Assembly (NCBI RefSeq): GCF_003217475.1
Contig: NZ_QJSP01000026.1
Coordinates: forward strand, 1 to 63,675
Direction: 5' to 3'
Length of the DNA: 63,675 nt
Source of the DNA: Williamsia limnetica
Lineage (GTDB): Bacteria; Actinomycetota; Actinomycetes; Mycobacteriales; Mycobacteriaceae
The notes under the pieces were generated by a model. The model saw nothing but the letters and a program-made list of their open reading frames with translations. It had not been told where the DNA came from and did not search any database. Positions 40,513-50,064 of this stretch are shown piece after piece. The first letter of the stretch is position 1. Every line of letters begins with the position of its first letter. The position numbers were made by a program, and so were the translations under genes.

Positions 40513-41784
40513 TTACGGCGCAGGCACCGTCTGCGGATAGGCGATGTGCAGCCCGTCGACCACGGAGGTGAGGCCGTCGCTGACCTGCTTGGTCACCGAG
40601 GCCACTGCCTGTTTCGTGGGCTCGGCCCACTGGCCCAACACCTCGTAGGGCTGCGCGGCCTGCTCAGCGGTCCACCCGGCCTCGACAGGCGGAATACCGG
40701 CGATATTGGCCGAGAAGTTCACGTCCCCATCGGTGTTGACCGTGTACTCCACGGCCGGGAGCCCGGCGTCCGAGGCGGTCGGGGCGTCGAGCACCAGCTC
40801 GTATTGATTGGCGCCGGGGTTCGGCAGCGGAGCCGGGGCAGGTGCGGGTGCTGGTGCGGGCGGCGGGGTTTCCCACGGTGCGGCTGGGTTGGCGTTGGGA
40901 TCACCAGCGCCCAGGGCGTATCCGAGCGCGGCGCCGATGATCGCGCCCGTGGTGCCTCCGATGACTGCGGCGACTGCGCCGGCTCCCCCGGCCACGGCTG
41001 CTCCGGCGCCGAGACCGATCAGTGCGCCCGTGCCGATGTTGAACGGTTGCGGCGGAACGGCGGAGCCGATAGCCGCGCCGATCGCGGCACCCGCAGGCAG
41101 AGTGAACAATCCGACGGCGATGGTGACCGGGACCCCGGCAGCGGTCGCGCCGGCGACACCACCGATCACGCCGCCGAGAACGGCGGCCGCCGCACGGCGG
41201 TCGGCTTCCTCGTCGGAGAACCCGACCGATCGGAACGCTTGGGCGATCTTCGCCTCGGCGTACGCCGAGTACTCGTTGATCGACACGGCGTAGTCGCGCG
41301 GGATCTCGGCAGGCCGATCGGTCACGAAGTTGCCGATACGGATCTTCGCGGCCGGGTCCTCGACGATCTTCGGTGCGACCGGTGCGGTCGGCACGGGTGC
41401 GTGGATCGGGCCCGACGGCGCCGGGTCGTAGCTGGTGGCCGGTGGACCGGATGGTGCCTCCCAGATCACTGGGGCCACTTCCTGCGGCGGCGAGGGCAGC
41501 ACACCCTGCGGGTAGTCCGGAACCGGCGCGGGTTCGGGTGCAGGCTCGGGGGCGGGCTGGGGGTTGGTGACGCCCGGCTGCTCGGGTGCGGCGGGGGCGG
41601 TGTCGGTGACGCCGGGCTGCTCGGGATCAGCCAGGGCGGGGCCGGCCAGGACCGCGCCCATGCCCACCGACGCCACCACAGCGGCAGCGACCACCCGCAC
41701 ACGGATAGGCAGGTGATGATGGTGAGCTGAGACCGGGGCGCACGGCGAACGATGGGAGGTAGGGGACGTTCGTGGTGATTGCAT
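40513..41784 (-). CDS. Secreted Ala/Gly/Pro-rich surface protein, 423 residues
   Basis: A His-containing N-terminus and a signal peptide (about 28-52, VAAAVVASVGMGAVLAGPALA). A Pro/Glu-rich linker is followed by a helical acidic segment (INEYSAYAEAKIAQAFRSVG) and a long hydrophobic Gly/Ala-rich region (about 195-300, GGVIGGVAGATAAGVP) like glycine-zipper domains. The last 100 residues form a soluble domain (YELVLDAPTASDAGL). Glycine-zipper regions can insert into membranes; it could form an outer-envelope part of the channel in mycolate bacteria. Function is not proven. Confidence 0.7.
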   Translation of the reverse strand: MQSPRTSPTSHRSPCAPVSAHHHHLPIRVRVVAAAVVASVGMGAVLAGPALADPEQPGVTDTAPAAPEQPGVTNPQPAPEPAPEPAPVPDYPQGVLPSPPQEVAPVIWEAPSGPPATSYDPAPSGPIHAPVPTAPVAPKIVEDPAAKIRIGNFVTDRPAEIPRDYAVSINEYSAYAEAKIAQAFRSVGFSDEEADRRAAAAVLGGVIGGVAGATAAGVPVTIAVGLFTLPAGAAIGAAIGSAVPPQPFNIGTGALIGLGAGAAVAGGAGAVAAVIGGTTGAIIGAALGYALGAGDPNANPAAPWETPPPAPAPAPAPAPLPNPGANQYELVLDAPTASDAGLPAVEYTVNTDGDVNFSANIAGIPPVEAGWTAEQAAQPYEVLGQWAEPTKQAVASVTKQVSDGLTSVVDGLHIAYPQTVPAP

Positions 41785-41825
41785 GTGAGGCAGTGCCTTT
41801 CAGATAGGAGAGTGCAAAGATCGAG

Positions 41826-41990
41826 CTAGGAAACAGTGGACGGGCAGACCGCGATCGGCCCCGCCGCGAAGTGCTGGTCGGCCCAGGTCGCGTAGGCGTT
41901 GCGCGAACGGGCCTCATCGATGTCTCGGGCGTCGGTCGTGACGCGCACGCTCGTGGGCACCGGTGTTCGGATGGCAGGTGGAGTGGGCAT
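41826..41990 (-). CDS. Small hypothetical protein, 54 residues
   Basis: ATG 41990 to the stop at 41826, too short for many gene callers and part of a longer open frame. It contains IRTPVPTSVRVTTDARDIDEA and ends with GPIAVCPSTVS. No family recognised. It fits neatly in the gap between its neighbours and follows the strand of the operon. Confidence 0.45.
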   Translation of the reverse strand: MPTPPAIRTPVPTSVRVTTDARDIDEARSRNAYATWADQHFAAGPIAVCPSTVS

Positions 41991-42031
41991 GGTGGCGTGC
42001 CCTTCTGGATGAATGCTTCTGTGGTGGTGGG

Positions 42032-43027
42032 CTATTGGGCGGTGTCTTTGGTGATGGCAGTGATGAGAGTTCGGCCGTCGACGACGGCGGTGGAGATGAG
42101 TTGCCGCAGAACTTGCGGTTCGGCCCCGGCTGGGGGCAGGACCGTCAACTCGACTCCCCATAGCCCGCCCGTGCGGTCGGTGATGGTGAGGCAGTACCCG
42201 GTCCCGGGGGCGACTCCGGTGTCGAGGCCGCCTTGGATCTCTTGGGCCGACGGGACTCGTGCCAGCGGCGCTACGACCTGGCGGGCTTTCTCCCCGGACC
42301 GGTCCACGAAGTACGCGTATTCGAAGGCCTTGATCGCCGCAGGTCCGGAAGTGGTGCCACCGGGATCGCGGCCGGTGGTGACCGGACCATCGGTGCGATT
42401 GGGACAGTCCGGATCAGCAGGTGCGGTCGTTGCGGGCGGCGACGGGGTGTCGGGTGTGCTCTGAGCTGCGACTGGGGTATCGGAACTACTGCCGCCGGAA
42501 AACACAACGATTGCACCAACTCCCGCCACTACCGCTACCACCGCCAACAGTGCGGTGGCGATGACGTAGCCGCGCAGGGAGCGGCGGCGGCGTCTGGGCC
42601 GGGGCGGCGGTCCGCCCACCGACAGTGGAAAGACATCGGTGACGGAGGTTTCTTCCGGCCCTGCTGCACTGCTCTGATCAGTGTGGTCGGTGTGCCAGTC
42701 GGTTTCGGGGTTAGCTGGCTGCTCGGCCCCGATCCACTCCCAGCCCGTCGCGTCGGGTGCAAGCGCGGCGAAGGTGTCGGTATCGGCTTCCCCCGGGCCC
42801 GCCGCAGGTGCAGTGGGTGCACTGGAGGAGACCGCGGAGAGGGTGTCGGTCTCCTCCAGTGCGTCGCCCGATGCCGGGTCGGGGGTGCCGGCATCGTCTG
42901 TGGTGTCCCCGGCGGCGCTACCGCTGGCCTGCTCGGAGTCGGGGTGGTTCGTCAGCGGGGCGAAGTCGTCGAACCACCCTCCCCCATCGCTAGCGGTGGG
43001 GCCTGTGGGGTTGTTGGTGTTCACCAA
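42032..43027 (-). CDS. Single-span envelope protein with acidic cytoplasmic N-terminus, 331 residues
   Basis: The first 145 residues are acidic and disordered (many Asp, Glu, Ser, Thr). A basic RRRRRS stop-transfer motif and one membrane helix (about 153-175) follow. The outer domain of about 130 residues contains IKAFEYAYFVDRSGEKARQVV, a Cys pair and VVDGRTLITAITK, which looks like the DUF8176-type domain that accompanies actinobacterial T4SS. Possibly a regulator or anchor of the channel. ATG 43027 was chosen. Confidence 0.7.
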   Translation of the reverse strand: MVNTNNPTGPTASDGGGWFDDFAPLTNHPDSEQASGSAAGDTTDDAGTPDPASGDALEETDTLSAVSSSAPTAPAAGPGEADTDTFAALAPDATGWEWIGAEQPANPETDWHTDHTDQSSAAGPEETSVTDVFPLSVGGPPPRPRRRRRSLRGYVIATALLAVVAVVAGVGAIVVFSGGSSSDTPVAAQSTPDTPSPPATTAPADPDCPNRTDGPVTTGRDPGGTTSGPAAIKAFEYAYFVDRSGEKARQVVAPLARVPSAQEIQGGLDTGVAPGTGYCLTITDRTGGLWGVELTVLPPAGAEPQVLRQLISTAVVDGRTLITAITKDTAQ

Positions 43028-43092
43028 GAGCTGGTTCCTCCTTCCGGGAGAAGAACATTGAGTACGAGGTGGGTAAGAAAGACGGCGCAGGT

Positions 43093-44751
43093 TCAGGAGT
43101 CGCCGTTGGTGTTTAGCGGCGGCCGGCTCCAGGTCGTGGTCGGCACGTCGTCGGCGGAGGGAACGGTTGACGCCGGGGTGGACTCAGCACCCGGCTCCGT
43201 CGACGTCGAAGACGGAGTGGTCGGTGCGCTGGAGCTGGTGGCGTCCGCGACGGTCGGGGTGGGAACGCCGGAGATGGCGGTGCCGGAGTCGTAGCGCAGC
43301 AGGCCGTCATCGGTGTAGGGAGCCACGGTGTCGCCGGCCAGGTCGTGTGCGAGTGCGGCGAACCACTGAGCGACAAAGAGAGTGGAGCTCGCGCCGGAGG
43401 AAGTGCTGGCGTCGTTGGTGTACGAGCCATGCGCAGCGGCGGTCTTCCAGTAGTTGACCATCGTGGAGACCTCGAACAGTTCCTTGTTGTCGGTGAGGTT
43501 CTGCTCCACAGCGGTAAATGCCTCATTGGCCCACCGATTGACGGTCACCGGAGGCACCAGATCGACGATCGCCGCGCCGAGTTTCGCGCCGAGAATGCCC
43601 AGTGCTGCTGGCGGGTTCGCCAGGCCGACGGTCGCCAGAGCTCCGATCGTGTCCGGAGTGAATGTCTTGCGCAGGACTGTAGTCACAGCGTTGAAGCCGA
43701 TGGTCCCCACCTTCACGACCGCATTGATCGCCTCGGGAACGGTCGGCATCGGAGTCCGCGGATCCGATGCGGTCGCCAGACGCTGCGAGATCGACTCGGT
43801 CGGTGTGTACGACAGCTCCTCGAGCGTGGTGCCTTGCACATCTTCGTTGACCACCTCGACACCTGCTTTGATCGAGGTCACCGCCAACGCCTGCCCGATG
43901 GAGGTCAGCGCGGCGACAGGGTCGGAACTGTCGAGGCTGGACTGGCCGGCGATGTTGGCCACCAGGTGGGCCACGGGAGCATCAGCCGGGGCGGCGCACG
44001 CCAAATCGCCTGGAGCGCATCGGTCCATCACCCGACCCGATAGGGCGCCGTATCCGGACTGCTGATCGCCGGTAGGACCGATACCGCCACCGGCAACTGC
44101 AACCGCCTCCGGTGCGGGGACCTGCGCCAACGACTTACCCGACGTTCCGGGGGCTGGGTCGGGGGTGGATTTGCCCGGGGCACCGGGAAACATCGGTGAA
44201 TCCGTCGGGCGCGCCGGATTGCCGAACAAGGCGACCCCGGCAACACGATCCGCCGCGATTGGTCCTTTGCCCGCACCGATCTGCTTGGCAACGTTCGCTG
44301 CCGCGTGCGCGCCCTGCGAGAAACCAGTGAGCGCGAACTCGGTATCAGCACACTTGTCAGCGATCTGGGTGATCATCGACGACAACCGGTCCATTGCCGT
44401 GGTCACCGACACCGCATACGACTCCTTGCCACCGGCGACCACGCCACCGAAACCAGCAGGATAAGGGACATACGCCCGGGCAACTTTCGACCCGGCCAGC
44501 GACAACATCGGCCGCATGACCGATCCGAGCATCCCCGAATCGGTATCTACTGCGGCGTCCTCCGACGACTCGCCCGTCCCCTGAACTCCCAGCACGTACA
44601 GCGTCGGGCACCCGCCGGTGGGTGTTTGATCGGCGAGCGCAGGTCCGACGCCGGCTACCTGTGCAGTCGTGGCAATGACAGACACGGCGACAAACCCTGC
44701 GAGCGTGGTGGTCAGGCGTGAAGTTGTTGAACGCCAGCAGAATACAGACAT
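43093..44751 (-). CDS. Secreted cutinase-family serine hydrolase, 552 residues
   Basis: A signal peptide (about 1-41, ending GPALA). Then a cutinase-like alpha/beta hydrolase: CPTLYVLGVQGTGES at the first strand, the nucleophile elbow GFSQG with Ser145, and the Asp-His region MDRCAPGDLAC...APVAHLV about 115-130 residues later. Usual cutinases are about 220 residues; this one has a 250-residue C-terminal extension ending in a Ser/Thr/Pro-rich tail. In mycolate actinobacteria such enzymes hydrolyse esters of envelope lipids. As the first gene of the transfer operon it may modify the mycomembrane for mating. Confidence 0.87.
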   Translation of the reverse strand: MSVFCWRSTTSRLTTTLAGFVAVSVIATTAQVAGVGPALADQTPTGGCPTLYVLGVQGTGESSEDAAVDTDSGMLGSVMRPMLSLAGSKVARAYVPYPAGFGGVVAGGKESYAVSVTTAMDRLSSMITQIADKCADTEFALTGFSQGAHAAANVAKQIGAGKGPIAADRVAGVALFGNPARPTDSPMFPGAPGKSTPDPAPGTSGKSLAQVPAPEAVAVAGGGIGPTGDQQSGYGALSGRVMDRCAPGDLACAAPADAPVAHLVANIAGQSSLDSSDPVAALTSIGQALAVTSIKAGVEVVNEDVQGTTLEELSYTPTESISQRLATASDPRTPMPTVPEAINAVVKVGTIGFNAVTTVLRKTFTPDTIGALATVGLANPPAALGILGAKLGAAIVDLVPPVTVNRWANEAFTAVEQNLTDNKELFEVSTMVNYWKTAAAHGSYTNDASTSSGASSTLFVAQWFAALAHDLAGDTVAPYTDDGLLRYDSGTAISGVPTPTVADATSSSAPTTPSSTSTEPGAESTPASTVPSADDVPTTTWSRPPLNTNGDS

Positions 44752-45016
44752 AGAGGTGCCTTCCAGGGCAGGTGTTAAGAGGCGGTGCGTCAGAGCGTCG
44801 AAGACGGGGTGCGTACTGCGCTGACGTGAGCGCGGTACATCGTGTGACCCAACGGACACGTCGGGCCAAGCCCGAGCTGATGGGTGACGCAGATGAACCC
44901 GACCGGTTGGGCCGGGCAACTAACACGCGGTCTTGAGGCACGAGGGAACTGCACAACACCTAAACTGGAAGAGTTCGGCGCTGCACCTACACGGTCAGAG
45001 GTTGAACAACTGGTGC

Positions 45017-45105
45017 CAAGTGAGTGGTTAGACGGCAAATCTCGATCACTTGCTCGGTGCTTTCCGCCCTGGGAGAGACCAGACGGCAAATCTCCTCTCC
45101 CAGGG
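45017..45105 (+). ncRNA. Tandem hairpins with identical CGGCAAA loops
   Basis: Two consecutive hairpins present the same 14-nt sequence AGACGGCAAATCTC, in which AGA pairs with TCT around a 7-nt CGGCAAA loop. Hairpin 1 is closed by CAAGTGA (45017-45023) with TCACTTG (45046-45052). Hairpin 2 is closed by CCCTGGGAGAG (45067-45077) with CTCTCCCAGGG (45095-45105). The stems differ but the loops are identical, typical of an RNA that binds a protein dimer or another RNA. The strand is not certain; on the minus strand it would lie in the long leader of the cutinase gene. The region 44752-45550 has no convincing protein gene. Confidence 0.6.
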
Positions 45106-45389
45106 CACCCCGGTCTATCCGGCGGCCGCCCGTACTGAGTCATGGTGGTTACCTGGCTCTCCGACAGTGCTTCACGCAGTTCGCGCCCACGGGCGGATTG
45201 AGAGCGTGGCGCGACAGGTCCTGACAGTGTCACGCGAGTAAGAGTCCAACTGCCTGAGCTTGAGGGCGGGCCGGTGCACAGAGTGGGTGCGACAGGATCA
45301 GCCATTTTGACCTTCAATACGTTGTGTACGGGTCAAACCACCTACCCTTGAAGGGTCGGCGGTCCGATTGGTGGACTACTGGCATTTCT

Positions 45390-45437
45390 CCGGTCCGAGC
45401 GTGTCCAGGACGCCAATCTCAAACGCGCTCGGACCGG
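45390..45437 (+). terminator. Terminator-like 12-bp hairpin
   Basis: CCGGTCCGAGCG (45390-45401) pairs with CGCTCGGACCGG (45426-45437), followed by TTATTACT. It may end a transcript carrying the tandem hairpins, or insulate the XRE regulator. Confidence 0.55.
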
Positions 45438-45493
45438 TTATTACTGTTCCTATTTTGGTGCGCATCTCTTAGCTTGAAACGCACGAAGAGTCA

Positions 45494-45526
45494 CACAGTG
45501 TGCGCACAGTATGCCCGCACACTGTG
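45494..45526. promoter_or_regulatory. Operator-like inverted repeat before the XRE gene
   Basis: CACAGTGTGC (45494-45503) and GCACACTGTG (45517-45526) form a perfect 10-bp inverted repeat with a 13-bp spacer, about 25 bp before the XRE start. Probably an autoregulatory site. Confidence 0.55.
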
Positions 45527-45550
45527 ACTGTTCGCAAGTACCTTAGAAAG

Positions 45551-46021
45551 ATGCGTAATCGTGTACGGGGCGAAAGTGTGACGAAGCGCAGCATGCGCGG
45601 TTTCGACCGCGAAGCCCTTACGGCTGCCCGCGAGCGCAAGCAATGGAGCCCTGCTCGACTCGCTCGCGAAGCTCAGATTGGTCTGAGCACCATCCGGTCC
45701 TGGGAGGCCGGTACTAGGGCGCCCGAGCCTGACAATCTGGCCAAGGTTGCGGGTGTGCTCGGTGTGTCGATGGACGCTTTGATAAGTCCTCGCCCTGGTG
45801 GTCCCACTCTGGCCGATCGGCGGATCCTGGTGGGTTTGACCCAGCCGCAGTTGGGTCTGCGCACCGGTCTGAGTACGACAAGTATTGGCGCCCTGGAGCG
45901 GGCTGAGATCAGACTGACCGAAGAAAGGGCGCGGCGCATTGCGGAAGCCCTTCAGCTCACGGTGGCAGAAGTTAACGACGCCTACCGGGCTGCACGCCAA
46001 CGGGCCGACGACGTTCCGTAG
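45551..46021 (+). CDS. XRE-family regulator with two HTH domains, 156 residues
   Basis: Two consecutive XRE/Cro-type helix-turn-helix units: one around LTAARERKQWSPARLAREAQ then IGLSTIRSWEAGTRAPEPDN, and a second around RRILVGLTQPQLGLRTGLST then TSIGALERAEIRLTEERARR. The first has the classic RxWExGxRxP motif. Alternative starts are GTG 45578 with a GGGG site 7 bp upstream, or the longer frame. It precedes the STAND/WD40 gene in the same direction (216 bp gap) and may control it. Confidence 0.85.
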   Translation: MRNRVRGESVTKRSMRGFDREALTAARERKQWSPARLAREAQIGLSTIRSWEAGTRAPEPDNLAKVAGVLGVSMDALISPRPGGPTLADRRILVGLTQPQLGLRTGLSTTSIGALERAEIRLTEERARRIAEALQLTVAEVNDAYRAARQRADDVP

Positions 46022-46185
46022 CTGAGGGCGACGATCCAGCCTGCTTGTACTGCGAGATACCAACGGGTTGTTCTCTCTCTCTCCTGCGCGTATGGCTTGC
46101 GATTACTAGGAGGTTCTCAGCTATGTGGGGAACGCCTCAACCGATAGGGCCGTTCCATATGGGATACGCGCTGCTCAGAGTGAGT

Positions 46186-46201
46186 AACGTAGATCTACGT
46201 T
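46186..46201. promoter_or_regulatory. Perfect 16-bp palindrome upstream of the STAND gene
   Basis: AACGTAGATCTACGTT lies 36 bp before the start codon, a likely repressor site overlapping the promoter. The XRE regulator upstream is a candidate ligand; this is inferred. Confidence 0.55.
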
Positions 46202-46236
46202 CCGTAGCCCCACGGGGTGTTTGAAGGGGGCAAGCA

Positions 46237-49200
46237 ATGCCGATTCCGCAATTTTCCGCCGACCTCGAGCGGCTATACGAAGCTGCCGGCAGCCCGCCGG
46301 TCGCGAGCCTTGTGAAGCGCCTCCGAGAACGACTCAAACTCACCGGAAGTACCGAGAAAGTCCCATCAGGGCTGGCGGCGCGAATCGCCGAATGGAAGAC
46401 GGCGACCACTCCGCGCAAGTACACGGCCATCCATCAGCATCTGATTCAGATTTTGCTCAGCGATGCTCGTGAACTCGGCAACGAGGGCACCGTAGCGGTG
46501 CGGGAGAGTGACTACCGTAGGAGTTGGGAGCGGACGTTCCATGAGGGGGCCACGGTGGAGGGCACCGTCGATCGTTGCCCCTATCGGGGACTGCAGTCCT
46601 ACACCCCGGAAGACGTCTCTCTGTTCTTTGGGCGCAAAGGTCCGGTAGAGGAACTAGTCACCAAAGCACGGCACGCTGCCGTCCACGGTGGCGTAGTGAT
46701 GGTGGTTGGGGCATCCGGTGCTGGCAAATCATCACTATTGGGCGCCGGCCTGGTGCCAGCGCTAGGCCATCCGTGGCTTCATTTGACGCCGGGAACCGAC
46801 CCGGTCAAATCGCTGCAGATCCAGTTGGGATCTCCCCTGACTGCATTGACGGCGAAACAAGTGCTCCAGACCTGGGCCGCCGACCATCGGACTGATGCCG
46901 TCACGATCGTCATTGACCAGGCCGAAGAACTCTTCACAATATGCACCGACAAAGACGGCCGCGACGAGTTCATGGAGATCTTGTCCACCCTCAAAACTGC
47001 CGATCGCGACGGCCCACAGCTAGTGGTGGCGATGGGCATTCGTGCTGACTTCGTTGGGGCATTTTTAGACTACCCAACAGGCGAAGCAGCCCTGCGGGAT
47101 CATGCTCTGATGCTCGGACCGATGCGCCGTGCCGATCTGAGTGAGGCCATCACCGCACCTGCCCGACAAGTGGGGCTACGGCTCGAATCCGGGCTCGAAG
47201 AGTTGATGGTCAATGAGCTCTGCGGGCCTGGTAACGACAGCTATGACGCTGGTGCGCTACCCATGCTCTCGTATGCGCTGGCAGAAACCTGGGGCGAGCG
47301 CGAAGGAACAAAGCTGACCCTGGCTGGCTATCACCGGATCGGTGGAGTGCCAGGCGCCCTGGCGGCTACCGCCGAGCGCACCTGGGCTGACCTTAACGAA
47401 CCTCAGCAAGAGGCTGCCCGGCGGCTGTTGTTACGCCTGGTCAACGTCGGAAATGGCCGCGTACGCGACACCCGTCGCATCCGGGAGCGAGCCGAGCTGG
47501 TCGACCAGGACGTCAAACGCGACGACGAACAGTCGGCGCTCGACGCCCTCGCAGACGCTCGACTAATCAGCATCGACGCCTCCACAGTCGCCCTTACTCA
47601 CGAGATTTTACTAACCGGCTGGCCCCGACTGCGACAGTGGATCGAAGACGACCGCACTGGTCTTCTAGCTCGACAACGTCTTGAACGCGATGCAGCGGAG
47701 TGGGCAGGCCACGCCGACGAACTGTATAGCGGCGAACGTCTCGAAGCGGCCGAGCACAGCACCGCAGCTCACACCGATGAGTTGTCAGGACAGGCAAAAG
47801 AATTTCTCGAGCTATCCCGACGACATCAACGTCGCAAACGTTGGCGGCAGCTGGCTCTGCGCGCGGCTGCGGTCGCAGCGGTGGTCGCCATCGTTGTCGC
47901 TGCGTTCAGCTACCGGGTCCAAGCCAACAACGCCGACACAGCGCGAGCGAATGCCGAGCTGGGGCAAATACTGGCCGCCGCCGATCGCTACCAGCTCAGC
48001 GACCCCACCCTGTCTGCCCACCTCCTACTCGCTGCACACAAACGAGATCCCGACAGCGAGTCCATTTACACCCGACTATTGGCAACACAGAACGCGCCGC
48101 TGGCATCGGAACTGCACGGGGCCAAGGGCGAGCTCTACTCCATCGCCATCAGCCCGGATGGACGAACGCTGAGCGCAGCGAGCAAGAGCAGTAGCGTTCA
48201 CATGTGGGATATCAGCGACCCTCTGCAACCGCGAGAACTGCCACCCCTGCTGGGACACCAATCTTTCGTCACCTCGGTTGCGTACTCCCCCGATGGTCGG
48301 CTTCTCGCAACCACCAGTGATGACAAAACCACGCGGCTCTGGCATTTGAGAAGTGGGGACCCTAAGCTCCTCACAATCTTGCGCGGGCATGAAAAAACTG
48401 TTTTCTACAGCGGATTCGCGCCCGACGGAAAGACTCTCGCGACAGTCTCCTACGACAGCACTGTCCGCATCTGGGATATCAGCACACCCTCCCGCGTTCA
48501 AGAGCGGGGGGTACTCACGGGATCCGAAGGCCCTGTCCGCACCCTCGCGTGGTCACCCGACGGCCGCACACTCGCAACCGGGGGTGACGACATGAAAATC
48601 CGACTATGGGATGTGCCGAACCTCCAAGAGCTGGGTCCGCCGCTAACCAGACAAACAAACACCATCCACGCTCTCGCGTGGTCGAAGGACGGCAAGAACC
48701 TTCTCTCCGGTAGCGACGACACCACTGCTCAAATGTGGGATGTCACGGACCGAGGCGCCCCCAAACCCGTGGGACTCCCTTTTGGTGGGCACACTGGCGC
48801 ACTGTGGTCGGTGACCTTCTCCCCTGACGGGACGAAAGCCAGCACCGCGAGCGTCGACGGCACGGCCAAGACCTGGTCTCTCGCCGATCCGTCCCGCCCA
48901 ACACAAGTGGGGGAAACCCTCGACGGAGCGTCCGGCCAGCTCTTCGCAGCCGCTTGGACGCCAGACGGCCAGTATCTCGCGACGGGAGCCGTTGACGGTG
49001 TTGTCCGGCTATGGAGTCTGCCGGCCACGACTCTCACGGGCCATGGGGGTCTTACGATTCCCGCTGTCAGTGGAGACAACCGGATGATGATCTCTGGGTC
49101 CTACGACGGGGTCGTACAGATGTGGGACATCAGCGACCCAACGAAACCCAAAGAGCTTGACCGCGTGGTGGAATCGGCAAAGGTTCTGAGTACCACGATG

Positions 49201-50064
49201 AGCGCCGATGGTACGAGGACTGTTACCGCTCTCGACAATGGTGACGTCGTAGTTCGCGAACTCGAAGACTCCAGACTGGTCACTCGTGCAAAGCTCAATG
49301 CGCCAACACAATTCGTCGCCGGAGTGGTGATTTCACCGGACGGCCGATGGCTGGCTGCAACCAGCACGGACCACTCAGTGGCCCTCTGGGATCTCAGCGA
49401 CCCCGCTCGGCCCGCGCAGAAGGTCTCTTTTGAGCCCAGCGGAAACTACTGGGTGACGCAGCTGGTCATCTCCCCCGATGGCCACCAGCTCGCAGTGGCT
49501 CAAGCCAACGGCGAGGTGACACTGTGGAAGATCGATGATTTGGTGTCGCCGACACTAGTGGCGGGAGGCACCCTGAGTCAGACATCGGTTAACTCCCTAG
49601 CTATCTCCAACACAGGCGAATTGGCCACAGCCGACGATAACAACGTTCGCCTGTGGAAAGTTGACGGTGACGATCTCAAACAAACCGCCATTGCTACCGG
49701 ACATGCACGTACTGTTCGCAGTGTCTACTTCGACGGCGACGGCAAGAGAATGATCTCCGGAGGCGACGGCCAAGAGGTCCTTCTTTGGGACACCTCGAAT
49801 CCTACCGAGCTAAAACAGATCGGGACGAATCTGACCGTCCCCGGCCCTGGCCATCGAATCGCTGGCTTAACTAACAACGGCAACACCATCATTGTCGGAG
49901 GCGACAACGGGTTTCTGCAGGCGACCACCACAGACGCGGATTCGGCTGCTCGCCGTATCTGCACGTACAGCAGGGATTATCTGACGCCAGAGCGATGGTC
50001 AGGGCTCGGTCTAGACTCACTCCCCTACTCGCGCCTATGCACTCCGGAGGGGGAACCATCTTAG
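46237..50064 (+). CDS. STAND NTPase with WD40 propellers, 1275 residues
   Basis: Residues 1-110 form a helical N-terminal domain. The nSTAND1 NTPase has CPYRGLQSYTPEDVSLFFGR (about 114-133), Walker A GASGAGKSS (158-166) and Walker B TIVIDQAEELF (about 223-233). Winged-helix and helical regions follow, then a membrane-like helix (about 544-564) and a SIYTRLLATQ helix. The C-terminus has 14 WD40 repeats (each with SPDGxxLAT...xLWD), enough for two seven-bladed propellers. STAND proteins act as switches that oligomerise on ligand binding and are widespread in signalling and anti-phage immunity. No catalytic effector domain is evident. Start ATG with AAGGGGG. Confidence 0.88.
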   Translation: MPIPQFSADLERLYEAAGSPPVASLVKRLRERLKLTGSTEKVPSGLAARIAEWKTATTPRKYTAIHQHLIQILLSDARELGNEGTVAVRESDYRRSWERTFHEGATVEGTVDRCPYRGLQSYTPEDVSLFFGRKGPVEELVTKARHAAVHGGVVMVVGASGAGKSSLLGAGLVPALGHPWLHLTPGTDPVKSLQIQLGSPLTALTAKQVLQTWAADHRTDAVTIVIDQAEELFTICTDKDGRDEFMEILSTLKTADRDGPQLVVAMGIRADFVGAFLDYPTGEAALRDHALMLGPMRRADLSEAITAPARQVGLRLESGLEELMVNELCGPGNDSYDAGALPMLSYALAETWGEREGTKLTLAGYHRIGGVPGALAATAERTWADLNEPQQEAARRLLLRLVNVGNGRVRDTRRIRERAELVDQDVKRDDEQSALDALADARLISIDASTVALTHEILLTGWPRLRQWIEDDRTGLLARQRLERDAAEWAGHADELYSGERLEAAEHSTAAHTDELSGQAKEFLELSRRHQRRKRWRQLALRAAAVAAVVAIVVAAFSYRVQANNADTARANAELGQILAAADRYQLSDPTLSAHLLLAAHKRDPDSESIYTRLLATQNAPLASELHGAKGELYSIAISPDGRTLSAASKSSSVHMWDISDPLQPRELPPLLGHQSFVTSVAYSPDGRLLATTSDDKTTRLWHLRSGDPKLLTILRGHEKTVFYSGFAPDGKTLATVSYDSTVRIWDISTPSRVQERGVLTGSEGPVRTLAWSPDGRTLATGGDDMKIRLWDVPNLQELGPPLTRQTNTIHALAWSKDGKNLLSGSDDTTAQMWDVTDRGAPKPVGLPFGGHTGALWSVTFSPDGTKASTASVDGTAKTWSLADPSRPTQVGETLDGASGQLFAAAWTPDGQYLATGAVDGVVRLWSLPATTLTGHGGLTIPAVSGDNRMMISGSYDGVVQMWDISDPTKPKELDRVVESAKVLSTTMSADGTRTVTALDNGDVVVRELEDSRLVTRAKLNAPTQFVAGVVISPDGRWLAATSTDHSVALWDLSDPARPAQKVSFEPSGNYWVTQLVISPDGHQLAVAQANGEVTLWKIDDLVSPTLVAGGTLSQTSVNSLAISNTGELATADDNNVRLWKVDGDDLKQTAIATGHARTVRSVYFDGDGKRMISGGDGQEVLLWDTSNPTELKQIGTNLTVPGPGHRIAGLTNNGNTIIVGGDNGFLQATTTDADSAARRICTYSRDYLTPERWSGLGLDSLPYSRLCTPEGEPS

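Noticed and set aside
42681-43061. + strand frames across the transfer operon (many over 100 codons)
   Set aside because: They are antisense shadows of high-GC minus-strand genes whose products have recognisable domains or tight operon overlaps.
44790-45317. Long minus-strand open frame (175 codons) and several + frames between the cutinase and XRE genes
   Set aside because: Codon use is unlike the neighbours, no start has a ribosome site, and the frames cross the tandem hairpins. Treated as non-coding.
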